Assembly: GCF_007748095.1 (NCBI RefSeq)
Contig: NZ_CP036287.1
Location: 4,836,001-4,900,000 of the forward strand
Reading direction: 5' to 3'
DNA length: 64,000 nucleotides
Source of the DNA: Engelhardtia mirabilis
Lineage (GTDB): Bacteria; Planctomycetota; UBA1135; GCA-002686595
Positions 44,555 through 53,196 of this stretch are shown here, piece after piece. A model generated the notes under the pieces. It was not told where the DNA came from. It saw nothing but the letters and a program-made list of their open reading frames with translations, and searched no databases. Every line of letters begins with the position of its first letter. Positions within the stretch are counted from its first letter, which is position 1. The position numbers and the translations under genes are program-made.

Positions 44555-46546
44555 CTACTCGGTCGGTTCGACCAACAGGTAGCCGACCATCTCGAGGTGC
44601 AGCGCAGAGCAGAACTCGGAGCAGTAGAAGGGGAAGGTCCCGGCCGTGTGTGCCGTGAACTCCACCGTCGCCGTCTCACCTGGCTCGAGGCTCAGGTTGA
44701 TGTTGTATTGCGGGATCGCGAAGCCGTGGGTGGCGTCGACCGCGCGCTCGATGTTGGTGATGCGCCAGGTGATGGTGTCACCGACCTTGACCGCCACGTG
44801 CTCGGGCTTGAAGTGGCTGCGGACGGCGGTCATGAAGACCTCGACAGAGCCCTCCTCGTCGTTGCGGGTGACGCGCTCCATGCCCGGCTTGGGCGCCATC
44901 AAGTCGGCCCGCTGGTGCAGGGGATCCCAGCCCACCTCGGGGTAGACCTTCCAGGGGTTCAGCTTGTCGGCCTTGCAGATCTGCGCGTAGTGAGGCTCGC
45001 CCATGCCGATCGGCATGTCGTAGATCACGGGCATGCTCGTGCCCTGATTGGCGATGTCGATCAGCTGGAAGTTCTGGGGCAGCAGCGGGCCGGGGGGCAG
45101 GAAGCGATCCACCGACCACTTGTTGAAGGCCACCAGGTACTTGCCGTCCGGGCTGACCGTGTCGCCCTCGGCCACACCGATGTGGCCGACGTTGTACTGG
45201 ACCGGAGTCTTGTGGACGAGGGTCCAATCGGGCTCGGGCGTCCCTGCACCGTAGGAGCCACCCATGGTCCAGCGGGCCACCGCCGAATCCAGGAAGAGCG
45301 AGGTGTAGGCGTAGCCCTCCGGGCCGAACTGGGTGTGGAGCGGACCGAGGCCGACTTCGACCTGGGCCTCGACGACCGCGTCGAAGTCGAGGATCGGAAT
45401 GCCCCAGTCGTCGCGACCGGAGAAGGTCTTGGCGGCGACGGCCTTTTTGAGCTTGGCCGTGGAGTAGACCGTGACGTGCGGGTCGAGCTTGCCCGAGACG
45501 ACCACGAAGTCACCCTTGGGGGCCACATCGACACCGTGCGGACTGCGCGGCTCGGGCGTCAGGTAGATCAGACCCTCGGCGACCGCCGTCTTGATGCTGA
45601 TCACCGGGAACCCCTCGATCATGTCGGCCTTGCCGGCCTGGAAGACGCGCTCGGCGCCCTTCCAGTCGATGATGTGGAGGTAGTCGGTCGCGTTGCGGCT
45701 GACGCCGGCCTCGAAGGGCGGATTTCCGCTCTCGATGCCACCGGTGGCCATCTCTGTGTTGATCGAGTTGAGGAAGAACCACCCGTCGCTGGCGCCCTTG
45801 CCGGCATCGGACAGGTCCTGCCAGTAGGGCGGCAGCTCCATCGCAAAGGACTTGGAGCGGTCGATGCGACCGGCGCGGCGGTCGAATTTCCACAGCGTCA
45901 CCGAGCCGTGGTAGGACTCCTTGTACTCGCTCAAGGGGGCGTAGGCCGAGCCCCACGGGGTCGCGTACTGGCCACCCTCGATCACGTACTCGGTGTTCGG
46001 TGTGACGAAGGTGCCGCCGTGGTCACTGACCGTGAGCGGGTTCTTGACGATCTGCTTGGCCTCGAAGTCGCGCAGGTCGATCACGCCCACGCGGGCGTTG
46101 ATCTTGTCGTTGATGAACAGCCACTGGCCGTCGTAGTCGCCGGCGGTCTCGGACAGGGCCGGGTGGTGGGTGTCGCCCCAGCGGACCGGTTCGCCGCCGT
46201 AGTCGCCGCCCGCCATGACCTCCTCGCCGACGCCGTAGCCCCACCCTTGCCAGGGCTCCGGCGTGAACACGGCAATCGTCTTCAGCAGACGCATGGAGGG
46301 CATGCCGATCGCGAATACCTGGCCACTGTGGCCGCCGGACGAGAACATCACGTACTCGTCCAACATCCCACTGGGCGTGAAGGTCTTGGCGGCGGCGAGC
46401 AGGTCGGCGGTGGTCAGCCCGCGCGCCGTGGCGGCGGCGCGGACGTCATCCATCGACTGGAAGGCGAGGCTGGAGCTCGCACCCACGCTGAGCAGCAGCG
46501 CAAGTGCGAGCGCGCGGGCACTCAACACACGGAAAGCAGGGTTCAT
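44555..46546 (-). CDS. nosZ: Nitrous oxide reductase, clade II type
   Basis: ATG 46546 with GGAGG just upstream gives 663 residues. The N-terminus is a Sec-type signal (RALALALLLSVGASSSLA) without a twin-arginine motif, a mark of clade II NosZ. The seven-bladed propeller carries the CuZ histidines: DTHH, SDHGG, SPHGV, LHTQ, GHIG and EPHY together give seven. The C-terminal cupredoxin has the CuA ligands His607, Cys642, Cys646, His650 and Met653 (CSEFCSALHLEM). It reduces N2O to N2 in the periplasm as the last step of denitrification. All catalytic ligands look intact. Confidence 0.97.
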   Translation of the reverse strand: MNPAFRVLSARALALALLLSVGASSSLAFQSMDDVRAAATARGLTTADLLAAAKTFTPSGMLDEYVMFSSGGHSGQVFAIGMPSMRLLKTIAVFTPEPWQGWGYGVGEEVMAGGDYGGEPVRWGDTHHPALSETAGDYDGQWLFINDKINARVGVIDLRDFEAKQIVKNPLTVSDHGGTFVTPNTEYVIEGGQYATPWGSAYAPLSEYKESYHGSVTLWKFDRRAGRIDRSKSFAMELPPYWQDLSDAGKGASDGWFFLNSINTEMATGGIESGNPPFEAGVSRNATDYLHIIDWKGAERVFQAGKADMIEGFPVISIKTAVAEGLIYLTPEPRSPHGVDVAPKGDFVVVSGKLDPHVTVYSTAKLKKAVAAKTFSGRDDWGIPILDFDAVVEAQVEVGLGPLHTQFGPEGYAYTSLFLDSAVARWTMGGSYGAGTPEPDWTLVHKTPVQYNVGHIGVAEGDTVSPDGKYLVAFNKWSVDRFLPPGPLLPQNFQLIDIANQGTSMPVIYDMPIGMGEPHYAQICKADKLNPWKVYPEVGWDPLHQRADLMAPKPGMERVTRNDEEGSVEVFMTAVRSHFKPEHVAVKVGDTITWRITNIERAVDATHGFAIPQYNINLSLEPGETATVEFTAHTAGTFPFYCSEFCSALHLEMVGYLLVEPTE

Positions 46547-46650
46547 GGTCGGTCCTCCGAGAGAAGGGCTACGGGGAATGCGTAGTCGGAGCGGGCTGCG
46601 ACTCGCGCGTCGAATGACGCCGACGTCGAGCCCCTCGTCGTTCGGTCCGG

Positions 46651-47475
46651 TCACTCGCCGTGGAGCGAACGGATGTACTTCACGATCTCGGCCAGATCGT
46701 CGTCGCCGAGTGCGGGGTTGCCGCCCTTGGCCGGCATGTCGACACCGGTCGTGTTGGAGGCGTCCCAGATCGGTCGGCCGGTCTTGACGAACGCCATCAA
46801 GTCGTCATCGCTCTGTTCGGCGACGAAGGGACTGTTCGCGAGCGCCTTGCCCAGGCCGGGGACGCCCTCACCGGCTAACCCGTGACAGGCGGAGCAGCTC
46901 GCCACGAAGACCTCGTGGCCGGCACTACCGGCGACAGCCGAGGGCGCGCCACTGCCCGCAGCGCTGGATTCGACGATCCAGTCCTCGATCGAGACTGGTG
47001 GGACCCCGGGCTCCTGCAGCGTCCGCAGGTAGTGCACGACGTTCTGCAAGCGCTGCTCTTCCAGGTCCTCGCGACCGGCCCGCGCAGGCATGAACTGCCC
47101 GGTGGTGTTCGCCGGGTCACTCGGATCACGACCCTGGACGATCAGCTCGAAGAGCTCCTCGTCGCTGTGGCCTTGAACGAAGCCGCTGTTGCGAAGCGGC
47201 TTGCCGAGGCGCACCACGCCAGTTGCGTCATCTCCGTGGCAAAGGGAGCAGGCGTTCTCGAAGGTGATCCGGCCCTGGGCCAGGTCGCCCATGGAGACAC
47301 CCAGCGTCTGCCCCCACTGGAGCCAGGGGTCGACATGCGGCTCGGGGCGGGTCAGGTCTATGCCCAGGCTGATCGCGGGGATGACCAGTGCGAAGACGGC
47401 CACCAGAGCAATGGCCTCGGTCCGAAAGGGGTCGGGATCGAGGGCGGACGGGGTCGCACGGAATGACGGAAGCAT
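46651..47475 (-). CDS. Membrane-anchored diheme cytochrome c of the nos operon
   Basis: ATG 47475 gives 274 residues; ATG 47541 in the same frame would add 22 Ser/Thr/Pro-rich residues and cannot be excluded. One membrane helix (AIALVAVFALVIPAISLGI) is followed by two cytochrome c domains. Their haem sites are CSLCH and CSACH, with likely axial Met in GQFMPAR and GVDMPAKGG. It precedes nosZ by 104 bp on the same strand and most probably feeds it electrons from the quinol pool or another cytochrome. Clade II nos clusters usually include c-type cytochromes, although their order varies. Confidence 0.9.
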   Translation of the reverse strand: MLPSFRATPSALDPDPFRTEAIALVAVFALVIPAISLGIDLTRPEPHVDPWLQWGQTLGVSMGDLAQGRITFENACSLCHGDDATGVVRLGKPLRNSGFVQGHSDEELFELIVQGRDPSDPANTTGQFMPARAGREDLEEQRLQNVVHYLRTLQEPGVPPVSIEDWIVESSAAGSGAPSAVAGSAGHEVFVASCSACHGLAGEGVPGLGKALANSPFVAEQSDDDLMAFVKTGRPIWDASNTTGVDMPAKGGNPALGDDDLAEIVKYIRSLHGE

Positions 47476-47581
47476 CGTCGTCGCTGACGTCGGGGTGGTC
47501 GGGGTGGACGAGAGGAGGGGCGGCGACACCGCACAGGACATCAGGACCGCCTAGTCTCTTGCTTGCGCCGAGACAGTACAA

Positions 47582-47604
47582 AAGTGGCACAGGATATGCC
47601 ACTT
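47582..47604 (-). promoter_or_regulatory. 23-bp palindrome upstream of the nos operon, also a sigma-54-like element
   Basis: AAGTGGCA (47582-47589) and TGCCACTT (47597-47604) form a perfect 8-bp inverted repeat with a 7-bp centre, 41 bp before the outer cytochrome start. Read on the minus strand it gives TGGCATATCCTGTGCC, which fits the sigma-54 -24/-12 rule (GG, ten bases, GC; GG at 47600-47599, GC at 47588-47587). A transcript would start near 47575. It is either an operator for a dimeric regulator, a sigma-54 promoter, or both. Confidence 0.6.
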
Positions 47605-47686
47605 CAGTCGCAGATTTCCTGCCCGGCAAGCCGCGCAAGATTCCGGTCCGACAGGCCGCCCAAGACCCGCCCCGTCGCAACAGGCT

Positions 47687-47710
47687 GGCTCGCCCCCCTT
47701 TGGGCGAGCC
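47687..47710 (-). terminator. Hairpin downstream of the EEP-family gene
   Basis: A 9-bp stem (GGCTCGCCC 47687-47695 with GGGCGAGCC 47702-47710, loop CCCTTT) lies 47 bp beyond the stop of the minus-strand EEP gene. It separates that gene from the nos operon promoter region. Confidence 0.6.
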
Positions 47711-47756
47711 GGGGGAGCCCTCCCGGCCCCTCGGCCCGATGGCGCGGACTCGAGGA

Positions 47757-48743
47757 TCAGTCGACGAAGTCGAGGTCGACGATCAGCGGCAGGTGGTCCG
47801 CACCGCCGTCGGAGCCGACCTTCGCCCGGCGCGCGACCAGGCCCGGTGTGCGCCAGACGTGGTCGATGCGAACGATGGGCGGCAGGGGGAGGCCCTTGTA
47901 GCGGCCGGGCAGGGGGAAGCTGAACCCGAGGCCCTCCCCCGCCTCGCGGAAGGTGTTCACCAGCCCGCTCGCCGCGAGGCGCGCGTAGACGGCGCTGGTC
48001 TCGGACGAGTTGAAGTCGCCCAGGAGCAGGCCCGGCGGGCTGGCGAGCAAGCCGTCCGTGAGCGGGCCCAGGTCACGCACGCTGCCGTCGGCGCGGCCCA
48101 GGAGCGCGGCGAAGAGCGACAGGTGCACCACCGTCAGCCGCAGGGGCCGGCCATTCACGTCGAGGGTCACGTCCAGGTGTGCTCGCTCGCCCTCGAGGTG
48201 GAAGAACTCGGTCTCGACGATCGGGAAGCGACTCAGGACCCCCCGACCGGGAACGCCGAGGGGGTGGAGGACGCGATAGGGGTAGCGCTCCGAGAGCCGC
48301 GCGACGAGCTCCGCCGCGACCTGGGCGTTGAGCTCGCACAGGGCGACCACGTCGGCATCCTGCTCCGCGATCCAACTGGCCGCGTCGTCGGGCGAAGCGA
48401 CGGCCGAGCCCAGGTTCCAAGCGACCACCTGCAGGTCGGCCGAGGCACCGAGGGGCGCGGCTTTTAGTCCCTGCGGCGCGAGGATGCGTGGGGCCCACCA
48501 AGCGCCCAGGACGATCGGATTGAGCAGCAGGGTCCAACCGAGCCAACGCCGGCCCTGCCGCAGGGCGTCGATGCCGAGCACCGCGCCCAGCGCCACCCCC
48601 ACGTGCAGCAGGTTCGCCGGCCCCGCCAGGAACCACAGGGCGTCGACCCCGAGCGGGCCGGCCAGCCACGAGGCCGGCAGGCCGATCGCGAAGAGCCAGT
48701 GCAAGGGCAGGCGGCGCGTGGGGCGAGGTGAGTCGTCGCTCAT
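47757..48743 (-). CDS. Membrane-anchored endonuclease/exonuclease/phosphatase (EEP) family protein
   Basis: ATG 48743 (MSDDSPRPTRR) gives 328 residues; the longer frame from 48875 runs into a palindromic element and is rejected. Three membrane helices fill residues ~15-95. The EEP domain follows: VVAWNLGSAVAS, DADVVALCELN with the metal-binding Glu, LLLGDFNSSET and a terminal GADHLPLIVDLDF with the catalytic Asp-His. The order matches the EEP fold of DNase I-like phosphodiesterases. The active site faces the periplasm if the N-terminus is inside. The substrate is unknown. Confidence 0.88.
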   Translation of the reverse strand: MSDDSPRPTRRLPLHWLFAIGLPASWLAGPLGVDALWFLAGPANLLHVGVALGAVLGIDALRQGRRWLGWTLLLNPIVLGAWWAPRILAPQGLKAAPLGASADLQVVAWNLGSAVASPDDAASWIAEQDADVVALCELNAQVAAELVARLSERYPYRVLHPLGVPGRGVLSRFPIVETEFFHLEGERAHLDVTLDVNGRPLRLTVVHLSLFAALLGRADGSVRDLGPLTDGLLASPPGLLLGDFNSSETSAVYARLAASGLVNTFREAGEGLGFSFPLPGRYKGLPLPPIVRIDHVWRTPGLVARRAKVGSDGGADHLPLIVDLDFVD

Positions 48744-48757
48744 GGCTAGGTGTGCCC

Positions 48758-48896
48758 GGCTCGGTAGGCGTTCGTACGGTGCCAGGCACGAAACCGCCGC
48801 CTCTTCGCACCGGCCCGCAACCGCCGTTGGCGGCTGCGGGCCGGTGCGCGTAGGCGGCGGTTTCGTGCCTGGCACCGTACGAACGCCTACCGAGCC
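48758..48896. repeat. 139-bp near-perfect palindrome, REP/MITE-like element
   Basis: The outer arms are 45 bp and perfect (48758-48802 with 48852-48896). Inside, a 13-bp stem pairs 48807-48819 with 48835-48847, and a 5-bp stem (48821-48825 with 48829-48833) closes on loop GTT. The only breaks are a 4-nt internal loop on each side and one mismatch. The arms contain GGTGCCAGGCAC, itself near-palindromic. It lies between two minus-strand genes and has no ORF. It resembles a REP doublet or small non-autonomous transposon. As RNA it would fold into one very long hairpin. Confidence 0.85.
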
Positions 48897-48927
48897 GAGC
48901 CGGGCGGGCGGTCGCAGGAGCTACCGA

Positions 48928-50097
48928 CTAGCGGAAGGCCGGGATGCCGGTCAGCTCGTTGCCGATGGCCAGGGTGTGGATGTCGTGCGTACCCTCGTAG
49001 GTGTAGACCGACTCCAGATTGCACATGTGGCGGCCGGTCTGGTACTCGAGGCTGATGCCGTTGGCGCCCAGCATGTCGCGGCCCGTGCGCGCGATGTTGA
49101 GCGCGACGTGGACGTTGTTGCGCTTGGCCATGTTGACCATCGCCGGGGTCATCTTGCCCTCGTCCTTGAGGCGCCCGAGCTGCAGGGCCAGCATCTGCCC
49201 CATGGTGATCTGGGTCGCCATCTCCGCCAGCTTGGCCTGGGGGATCTGGTAGCCGGCCAGGGGCTTGTCGAAGACGATGCGCTCCTTGGTGTAGCCGAGG
49301 ACCTCGTCGAACACGCTGTTGGCCGCGCCGATCGCGCCCCAGGCGATGCCGTAGCGCGCTTGCGTGAGGCACATCAGCGGGTTGCGCAGACTGGTCGTCT
49401 CCGGCATCCGCATCGAGTCCGGCACGCGCACGTCCTCGAGCACCAGCTCGGAGGTGATCGACGCCCGCAGGGACCACTTGTGCTTCTGCTCCGGCGCGCT
49501 GAAGCCGGGCAGGTTCGTCGGGATGCAGAAGCCGCGGATGCCGTCCTCGGTCTGGGCCCAGACGATCGCCACGTCGGAGATCGTGCCGTTGGTGATCCAC
49601 ATCTTGCGCCCGTTGAGGATCCAGTCCCCGCCGTCGCGCTTGGCGTTGGTCAGCATGCCGCCCGGGTTCGAGCCGGCGTCGGGCTCGGTCAGGCCGAAGC
49701 AGCCGATGGCCTTGCCGCTGGCGAGCTGGGGCAGCCACTCGCGCTTCTGCTCCTCGGAGCCGAAGGCGTAGATCGGGTACATGACCAGCGAGCCCTGCAC
49801 GGAGACGAAGGAGCGCAGACCGGAGTCACCGCGCTCGAGCTCCTGGCAGATCAGGCCATAGGACACCGAGTTGAGCCCGGCGCCGCCGTACTCCTCGGGG
49901 ATCGTCGGACCGAAGACGCCCAGCTCGGCGAGCTCGGGGGTCAGCTCGGTCGGGAAGGTGCCCGCCTCGAAGTGGTCCATGATGAGCGGGATGAACCGCT
50001 CGCTGGTCCAGGTGCGCACGGCGTCGCGCACCATTAGCTCCTCCTCGCTGAATTTCTCGTCGAGGAGCATGTAGTCGAGGTGCCGGTACTCAGCCAT
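48928..50097 (-). CDS. gcdH: Acyl-CoA dehydrogenase, glutaryl-CoA dehydrogenase-like
   Basis: ATG 50097 (MAEYRHLDYMLLDEKFSEEE) gives 389 residues, the family length. The N-terminal helical domain, the FAD-binding CFGLTEPDAGSNPGGM and MWITNG blocks, and the C-terminal helical domain with YEGTHDIHTLAIG (catalytic Glu) are all intact. The phrase EGTHDIHTLAIGNELTG and the overall pattern match glutaryl-CoA dehydrogenases, which oxidise and decarboxylate glutaryl-CoA to crotonyl-CoA in lysine and tryptophan breakdown. Another short-chain acyl-CoA dehydrogenase is possible. It stands alone, divergent from the EI24 gene. Confidence 0.88.
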   Translation of the reverse strand: MAEYRHLDYMLLDEKFSEEELMVRDAVRTWTSERFIPLIMDHFEAGTFPTELTPELAELGVFGPTIPEEYGGAGLNSVSYGLICQELERGDSGLRSFVSVQGSLVMYPIYAFGSEEQKREWLPQLASGKAIGCFGLTEPDAGSNPGGMLTNAKRDGGDWILNGRKMWITNGTISDVAIVWAQTEDGIRGFCIPTNLPGFSAPEQKHKWSLRASITSELVLEDVRVPDSMRMPETTSLRNPLMCLTQARYGIAWGAIGAANSVFDEVLGYTKERIVFDKPLAGYQIPQAKLAEMATQITMGQMLALQLGRLKDEGKMTPAMVNMAKRNNVHVALNIARTGRDMLGANGISLEYQTGRHMCNLESVYTYEGTHDIHTLAIGNELTGIPAFR

Positions 50098-50295
50098 CTT
50101 GGATCGTGGGCTCGCGGGGGTCCGTCCGGCGCCAGGCGCCGCGCGGGGTCGAATGGGTCGGTCCGAGAGAGGCGCCGCGGAGGGGCTCAATTGACTCTTC
50201 CTCGGCGCTGATGAACCCGCTCTTATAGCACAGGGATCGCTCCGCTACCGGCCCTCGGGGGCCGCCTCTCGGAGCCCCACACGCGCCAGATCTGG

Positions 50296-51438
50296 ATGAC
50301 TGCTCCCGATTCACAACAGCCGGCGGCCCTCCCGGCGCGCGGCAAGCCCGTGCCCTGCAGGCGCTGCGGCTACCACGCGCCGGCGGAGCCCTGCCCCCAC
50401 TGCGGGGGCGAGCCGCGCGAGCCCAGCCTGGCCGGCGAGACCGGACCGGTTGGCGGGCTGGCCGCCGGGGCCAGCGCCCTGTTCCGCGGTGCCGGCTTCC
50501 TCTTGAGCACCCCGGGCACCAAGCGTTGGCTGATTCCGCCGATGCTCTTGACCGTGCTGGCCTTCGCGGTCGCGACGATCCTCATCTGGCGTTGGATCGA
50601 CGGGGTCCTCTCGGGCGTGGTGCCCGAGGAGGTCGACCTCCACAACCACCTGCCCGGCTGGCTGGCGAGCGTCCTCGAATGGCCGATCCGCCGCGGCTTG
50701 GTGCTGCTCGCCGCCCAGGGCCTGGGCCTGTTGGGCGTGCTGTTCGTGGCCGCCCTGGTCTGGTGGTTCGCCTTCAGCCTGCTGTTCGAGACCGTGGCCG
50801 GCCCCTTCCTCGACGAGATCCACGGGCGCATCGAAGCCCGCTGGTTCGGTGAGGATCCGCGCAACCGACTCGAGCGCCCAGAGGGCAACGACGCGCGGCT
50901 GAACCTGCGCGCCAGCATCCTGGGCGCGTTGGTCGGCGCCGCCTGTGCCCTGGCCCTCTTGCCGCGGCTCCACGGCTGGAGCCTGTTGCTGTTGCCCCTG
51001 ATCGCCGCCGCCCCGGCGGTCGCGATCGGCCTGGCCCGGCCGCGCTACGGCCGCTGGCTGTTCTGGGTCGCGAGCGTCGAGCTGCGCGCCTTGCGCGCGA
51101 GCCTCCTGGGCCTGACCGTCTCCGGCGTGCTCCTGGTGCTGTTCCTGCCGGTCTACCTGGTGCCCCTGATCGGCCCCTACGTCTACGCGGTGGGCGCGGG
51201 CTTCGCGACCTCGATCACCCTGCTCGACCTGCCCTTCAGCCGCCGCGGCCTGGGCCTGCGGGCGCGGCTCGACTTCCTCGGGCGCCACGCGGCCACCATG
51301 GCCCTGTACGGGCTGATCTGCGGGCTGCTCTTCGGCGTGCCCTTCCTGGGCCCCGTGGTGGTGGTGCCGTCGGCCTCGGTCGGTGGCCTGTGGCTGTTCT
51401 GCCGCCTCGACAAGCGGCTTCTGCGCGACGGCAGGTGA
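50296..51438 (+). CDS. EI24/CysZ-like membrane protein with N-terminal zinc ribbon
   Basis: This 380-residue protein begins with a zinc ribbon-like CRRCG...CPHCGG pair (residues ~21-37). An EI24/CysZ-type membrane domain follows: ASALFRGAGFLLSTPGTKRW, WWFAFSLLFETVAGPFLDEIHG, then ALRASLLGLTVSGV and PFSRRGLGLRARLDFL. The conserved PFxDxI(H/E) piece is a family hallmark. CysZ members transport sulfate; EI24-like proteins in other bacteria have unknown roles. The zinc ribbon is an addition to the usual domain. It lies 57 bp upstream of metG and may be co-transcribed. Confidence 0.85.
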   Translation: MTAPDSQQPAALPARGKPVPCRRCGYHAPAEPCPHCGGEPREPSLAGETGPVGGLAAGASALFRGAGFLLSTPGTKRWLIPPMLLTVLAFAVATILIWRWIDGVLSGVVPEEVDLHNHLPGWLASVLEWPIRRGLVLLAAQGLGLLGVLFVAALVWWFAFSLLFETVAGPFLDEIHGRIEARWFGEDPRNRLERPEGNDARLNLRASILGALVGAACALALLPRLHGWSLLLLPLIAAAPAVAIGLARPRYGRWLFWVASVELRALRASLLGLTVSGVLLVLFLPVYLVPLIGPYVYAVGAGFATSITLLDLPFSRRGLGLRARLDFLGRHAATMALYGLICGLLFGVPFLGPVVVVPSASVGGLWLFCRLDKRLLRDGR

Positions 51439-51495
51439 GCGGAGGTCCCGGGCCAGCGGCTAACCTGTCCGCCCCCGAGCCCCGGAAGACGATCC

Positions 51496-53196
51496 ATGCC
51501 CCGCTACCTGGTCACCAGCGCCCTGCCCTACGCCAACGGTCCGCTCCACTTCGGACACGTGGCCGGGGCCTACCTGCCCGCCGACGTCTACGTCCGCACC
51601 CTGCGGATGCAGGGCGAGGAAGTGCTCTACGTCTGCGGCGCCGACGAGCACGGCGTAGCCATCACCATCGGCGCCGACCAGAAGGGCGAGCCGTACCCCG
51701 ATTACGTGGCCCATTGGCGCGACGGCATGAAAGCCATGTTCGACCGGCTGGGCATCGCCTTCGATCGCTGGTCGGGCACGAGCGTGTCGCCGCGCCACGT
51801 GGAATTCACCCAGGAGTTCTTCCGGCGGCTGGTGGACGGTGGCTACTTCAACGCGCGCGAGAAGGAGCAGCTCTACAGCCCGGGCGAGGAGCGCTTCCTG
51901 GCCGACCGCTACGTGGTGGGGACCTGCCCCAACTGCGGCTTCGAGGAGGCCCGCGGCGACGAGTGCCCGAACTGCGGCTCGTGGCACGACGCCCTGGACC
52001 TGGGGCAGCCGCGGTCGAAGCTCTCGGGCGAGGCGCTCGAGCGGCGCATGAGCACGAACTGGTACCTGGACCTGCCCAAGCTGCGCGACGAGTACCTGGG
52101 CCAGTGGACCCGCGACCACGATTGGAAGCCCAACGTGCGGGCCTTCATCGAGGGGCTGCTGAAGGACGTGCCCGAGCGCGCCATGACGCGCGACATGAGC
52201 TGGGGCGTGCCCGTGCCCACCGACGTGGCCGAGGGCGCCGAGGGCAAGGTGCTCTACGTCTGGTTCGACGCCCCCATCGGCTACGTCTCGATCACCGCCG
52301 AGTGGGCCGCGGCCCAGGGCGATCCGGACGGTTGGAAGCGCTGGTGGAAGGACCCCGAGACGCGGCTAGTCAACTTCATCGGCAAGGACAACATCCCGTT
52401 CCACTGCCTGATCTTCCCGGCCATGCTCTACGGCCAGCAGGATGGCTGGATCCTGCCCTGGGCCGTCCCGGCCAACGAGTTCTACAACCTCGAGGGACGC
52501 AAGTTCTCGACCTCGGGGGGCTGGTCGATCGATCTGGACGCGTTCTTCGATCGCTACGACGCCGAGGCCGCGCGCTTCTACCTGCTCGCCAGCGGCCCGG
52601 AGACCGCCGACAGCGAGTGGCGCTGGGAAGGCTTCCAGGACTGCGTCAACGCCCAGCTCGCGGACACGATCGGCAACCTCGCCACGCGGGTCCTGCGCTT
52701 TTGCGGCAAGCACTTCGACGGGGCGATTCCGCCGGTCGGGGACCACGCCGCGGAGTTCGACGCGCTGCTGCTCTCGGAGTGCGGGGAGGTCGCCGATCCG
52801 GGCGCCTCGATCCGCGAGTTCCGCTTCCGACGTGCGGCCGAGGAGCTCGTGGCCAACGCGCGGATAGCGAACGTGTTCGTCGACCGGGCGGCGCCCTGGA
52901 CCCTGCGTAAGACCGACCTGCCGCGGGCCGCGGCGGCACTGGCCACGGCGGCCGAGTGGATCGCGCTCACCGCCCGCTGGATGAGCCCCTTCATGCCCGG
53001 CAAGGCCCAGCAACTGTGGGCCATGGTCGGGGGCGCGGGTGCGGTCGAGGATGCCAGCTGGCCGGCCGCCCCCGTGGCCGGTGCGTGGCGATCCTTCCCG
53101 AGCGGCCAGGCCCTCGGGGAGGTCGACGGCCTGTTCGCCAAACTCGAGGACGACCAGATCGCGGCCGAGATCGAAGCCCTGCGCCAGCGCAGCTGA
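51496..53196 (+). CDS. metG: Methionyl-tRNA synthetase
   Basis: This 566-residue class I synthetase has HFGH (residues 18-21, the HIGH motif), a four-cysteine zinc knuckle (Cys144, 147, 157, 160) and KFSTS (336-340, the KMSKS motif). The anticodon-binding helical domain follows. The C-terminal dimerisation/tRNA-binding EMAP domain found in longer MetG proteins is absent. It charges tRNA-Met with methionine. Its start lies 57 bp after the EI24 gene. Confidence 0.97.
   Translation: MPRYLVTSALPYANGPLHFGHVAGAYLPADVYVRTLRMQGEEVLYVCGADEHGVAITIGADQKGEPYPDYVAHWRDGMKAMFDRLGIAFDRWSGTSVSPRHVEFTQEFFRRLVDGGYFNAREKEQLYSPGEERFLADRYVVGTCPNCGFEEARGDECPNCGSWHDALDLGQPRSKLSGEALERRMSTNWYLDLPKLRDEYLGQWTRDHDWKPNVRAFIEGLLKDVPERAMTRDMSWGVPVPTDVAEGAEGKVLYVWFDAPIGYVSITAEWAAAQGDPDGWKRWWKDPETRLVNFIGKDNIPFHCLIFPAMLYGQQDGWILPWAVPANEFYNLEGRKFSTSGGWSIDLDAFFDRYDAEAARFYLLASGPETADSEWRWEGFQDCVNAQLADTIGNLATRVLRFCGKHFDGAIPPVGDHAAEFDALLLSECGEVADPGASIREFRFRRAAEELVANARIANVFVDRAAPWTLRKTDLPRAAAALATAAEWIALTARWMSPFMPGKAQQLWAMVGGAGAVEDASWPAAPVAGAWRSFPSGQALGEVDGLFAKLEDDQIAAEIEALRQRS

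Noticed and set aside
44114..46585. An 823-codon plus-strand frame opposite nosZ
   Set aside because: nosZ on the minus strand is certain from its copper ligands; the plus frame is a high-GC shadow.
47542..47756. An FNR/DNR-type box upstream of the nos operon
   Set aside because: No TTGAT-N4-ATCAA-like sequence was found; the palindrome there has different half-sites.
48744..48875. An N-terminal extension of the EEP protein through the palindrome
   Set aside because: The added 44 residues come from the repeat element and look non-coding; ATG 48743 directly precedes the membrane helices.
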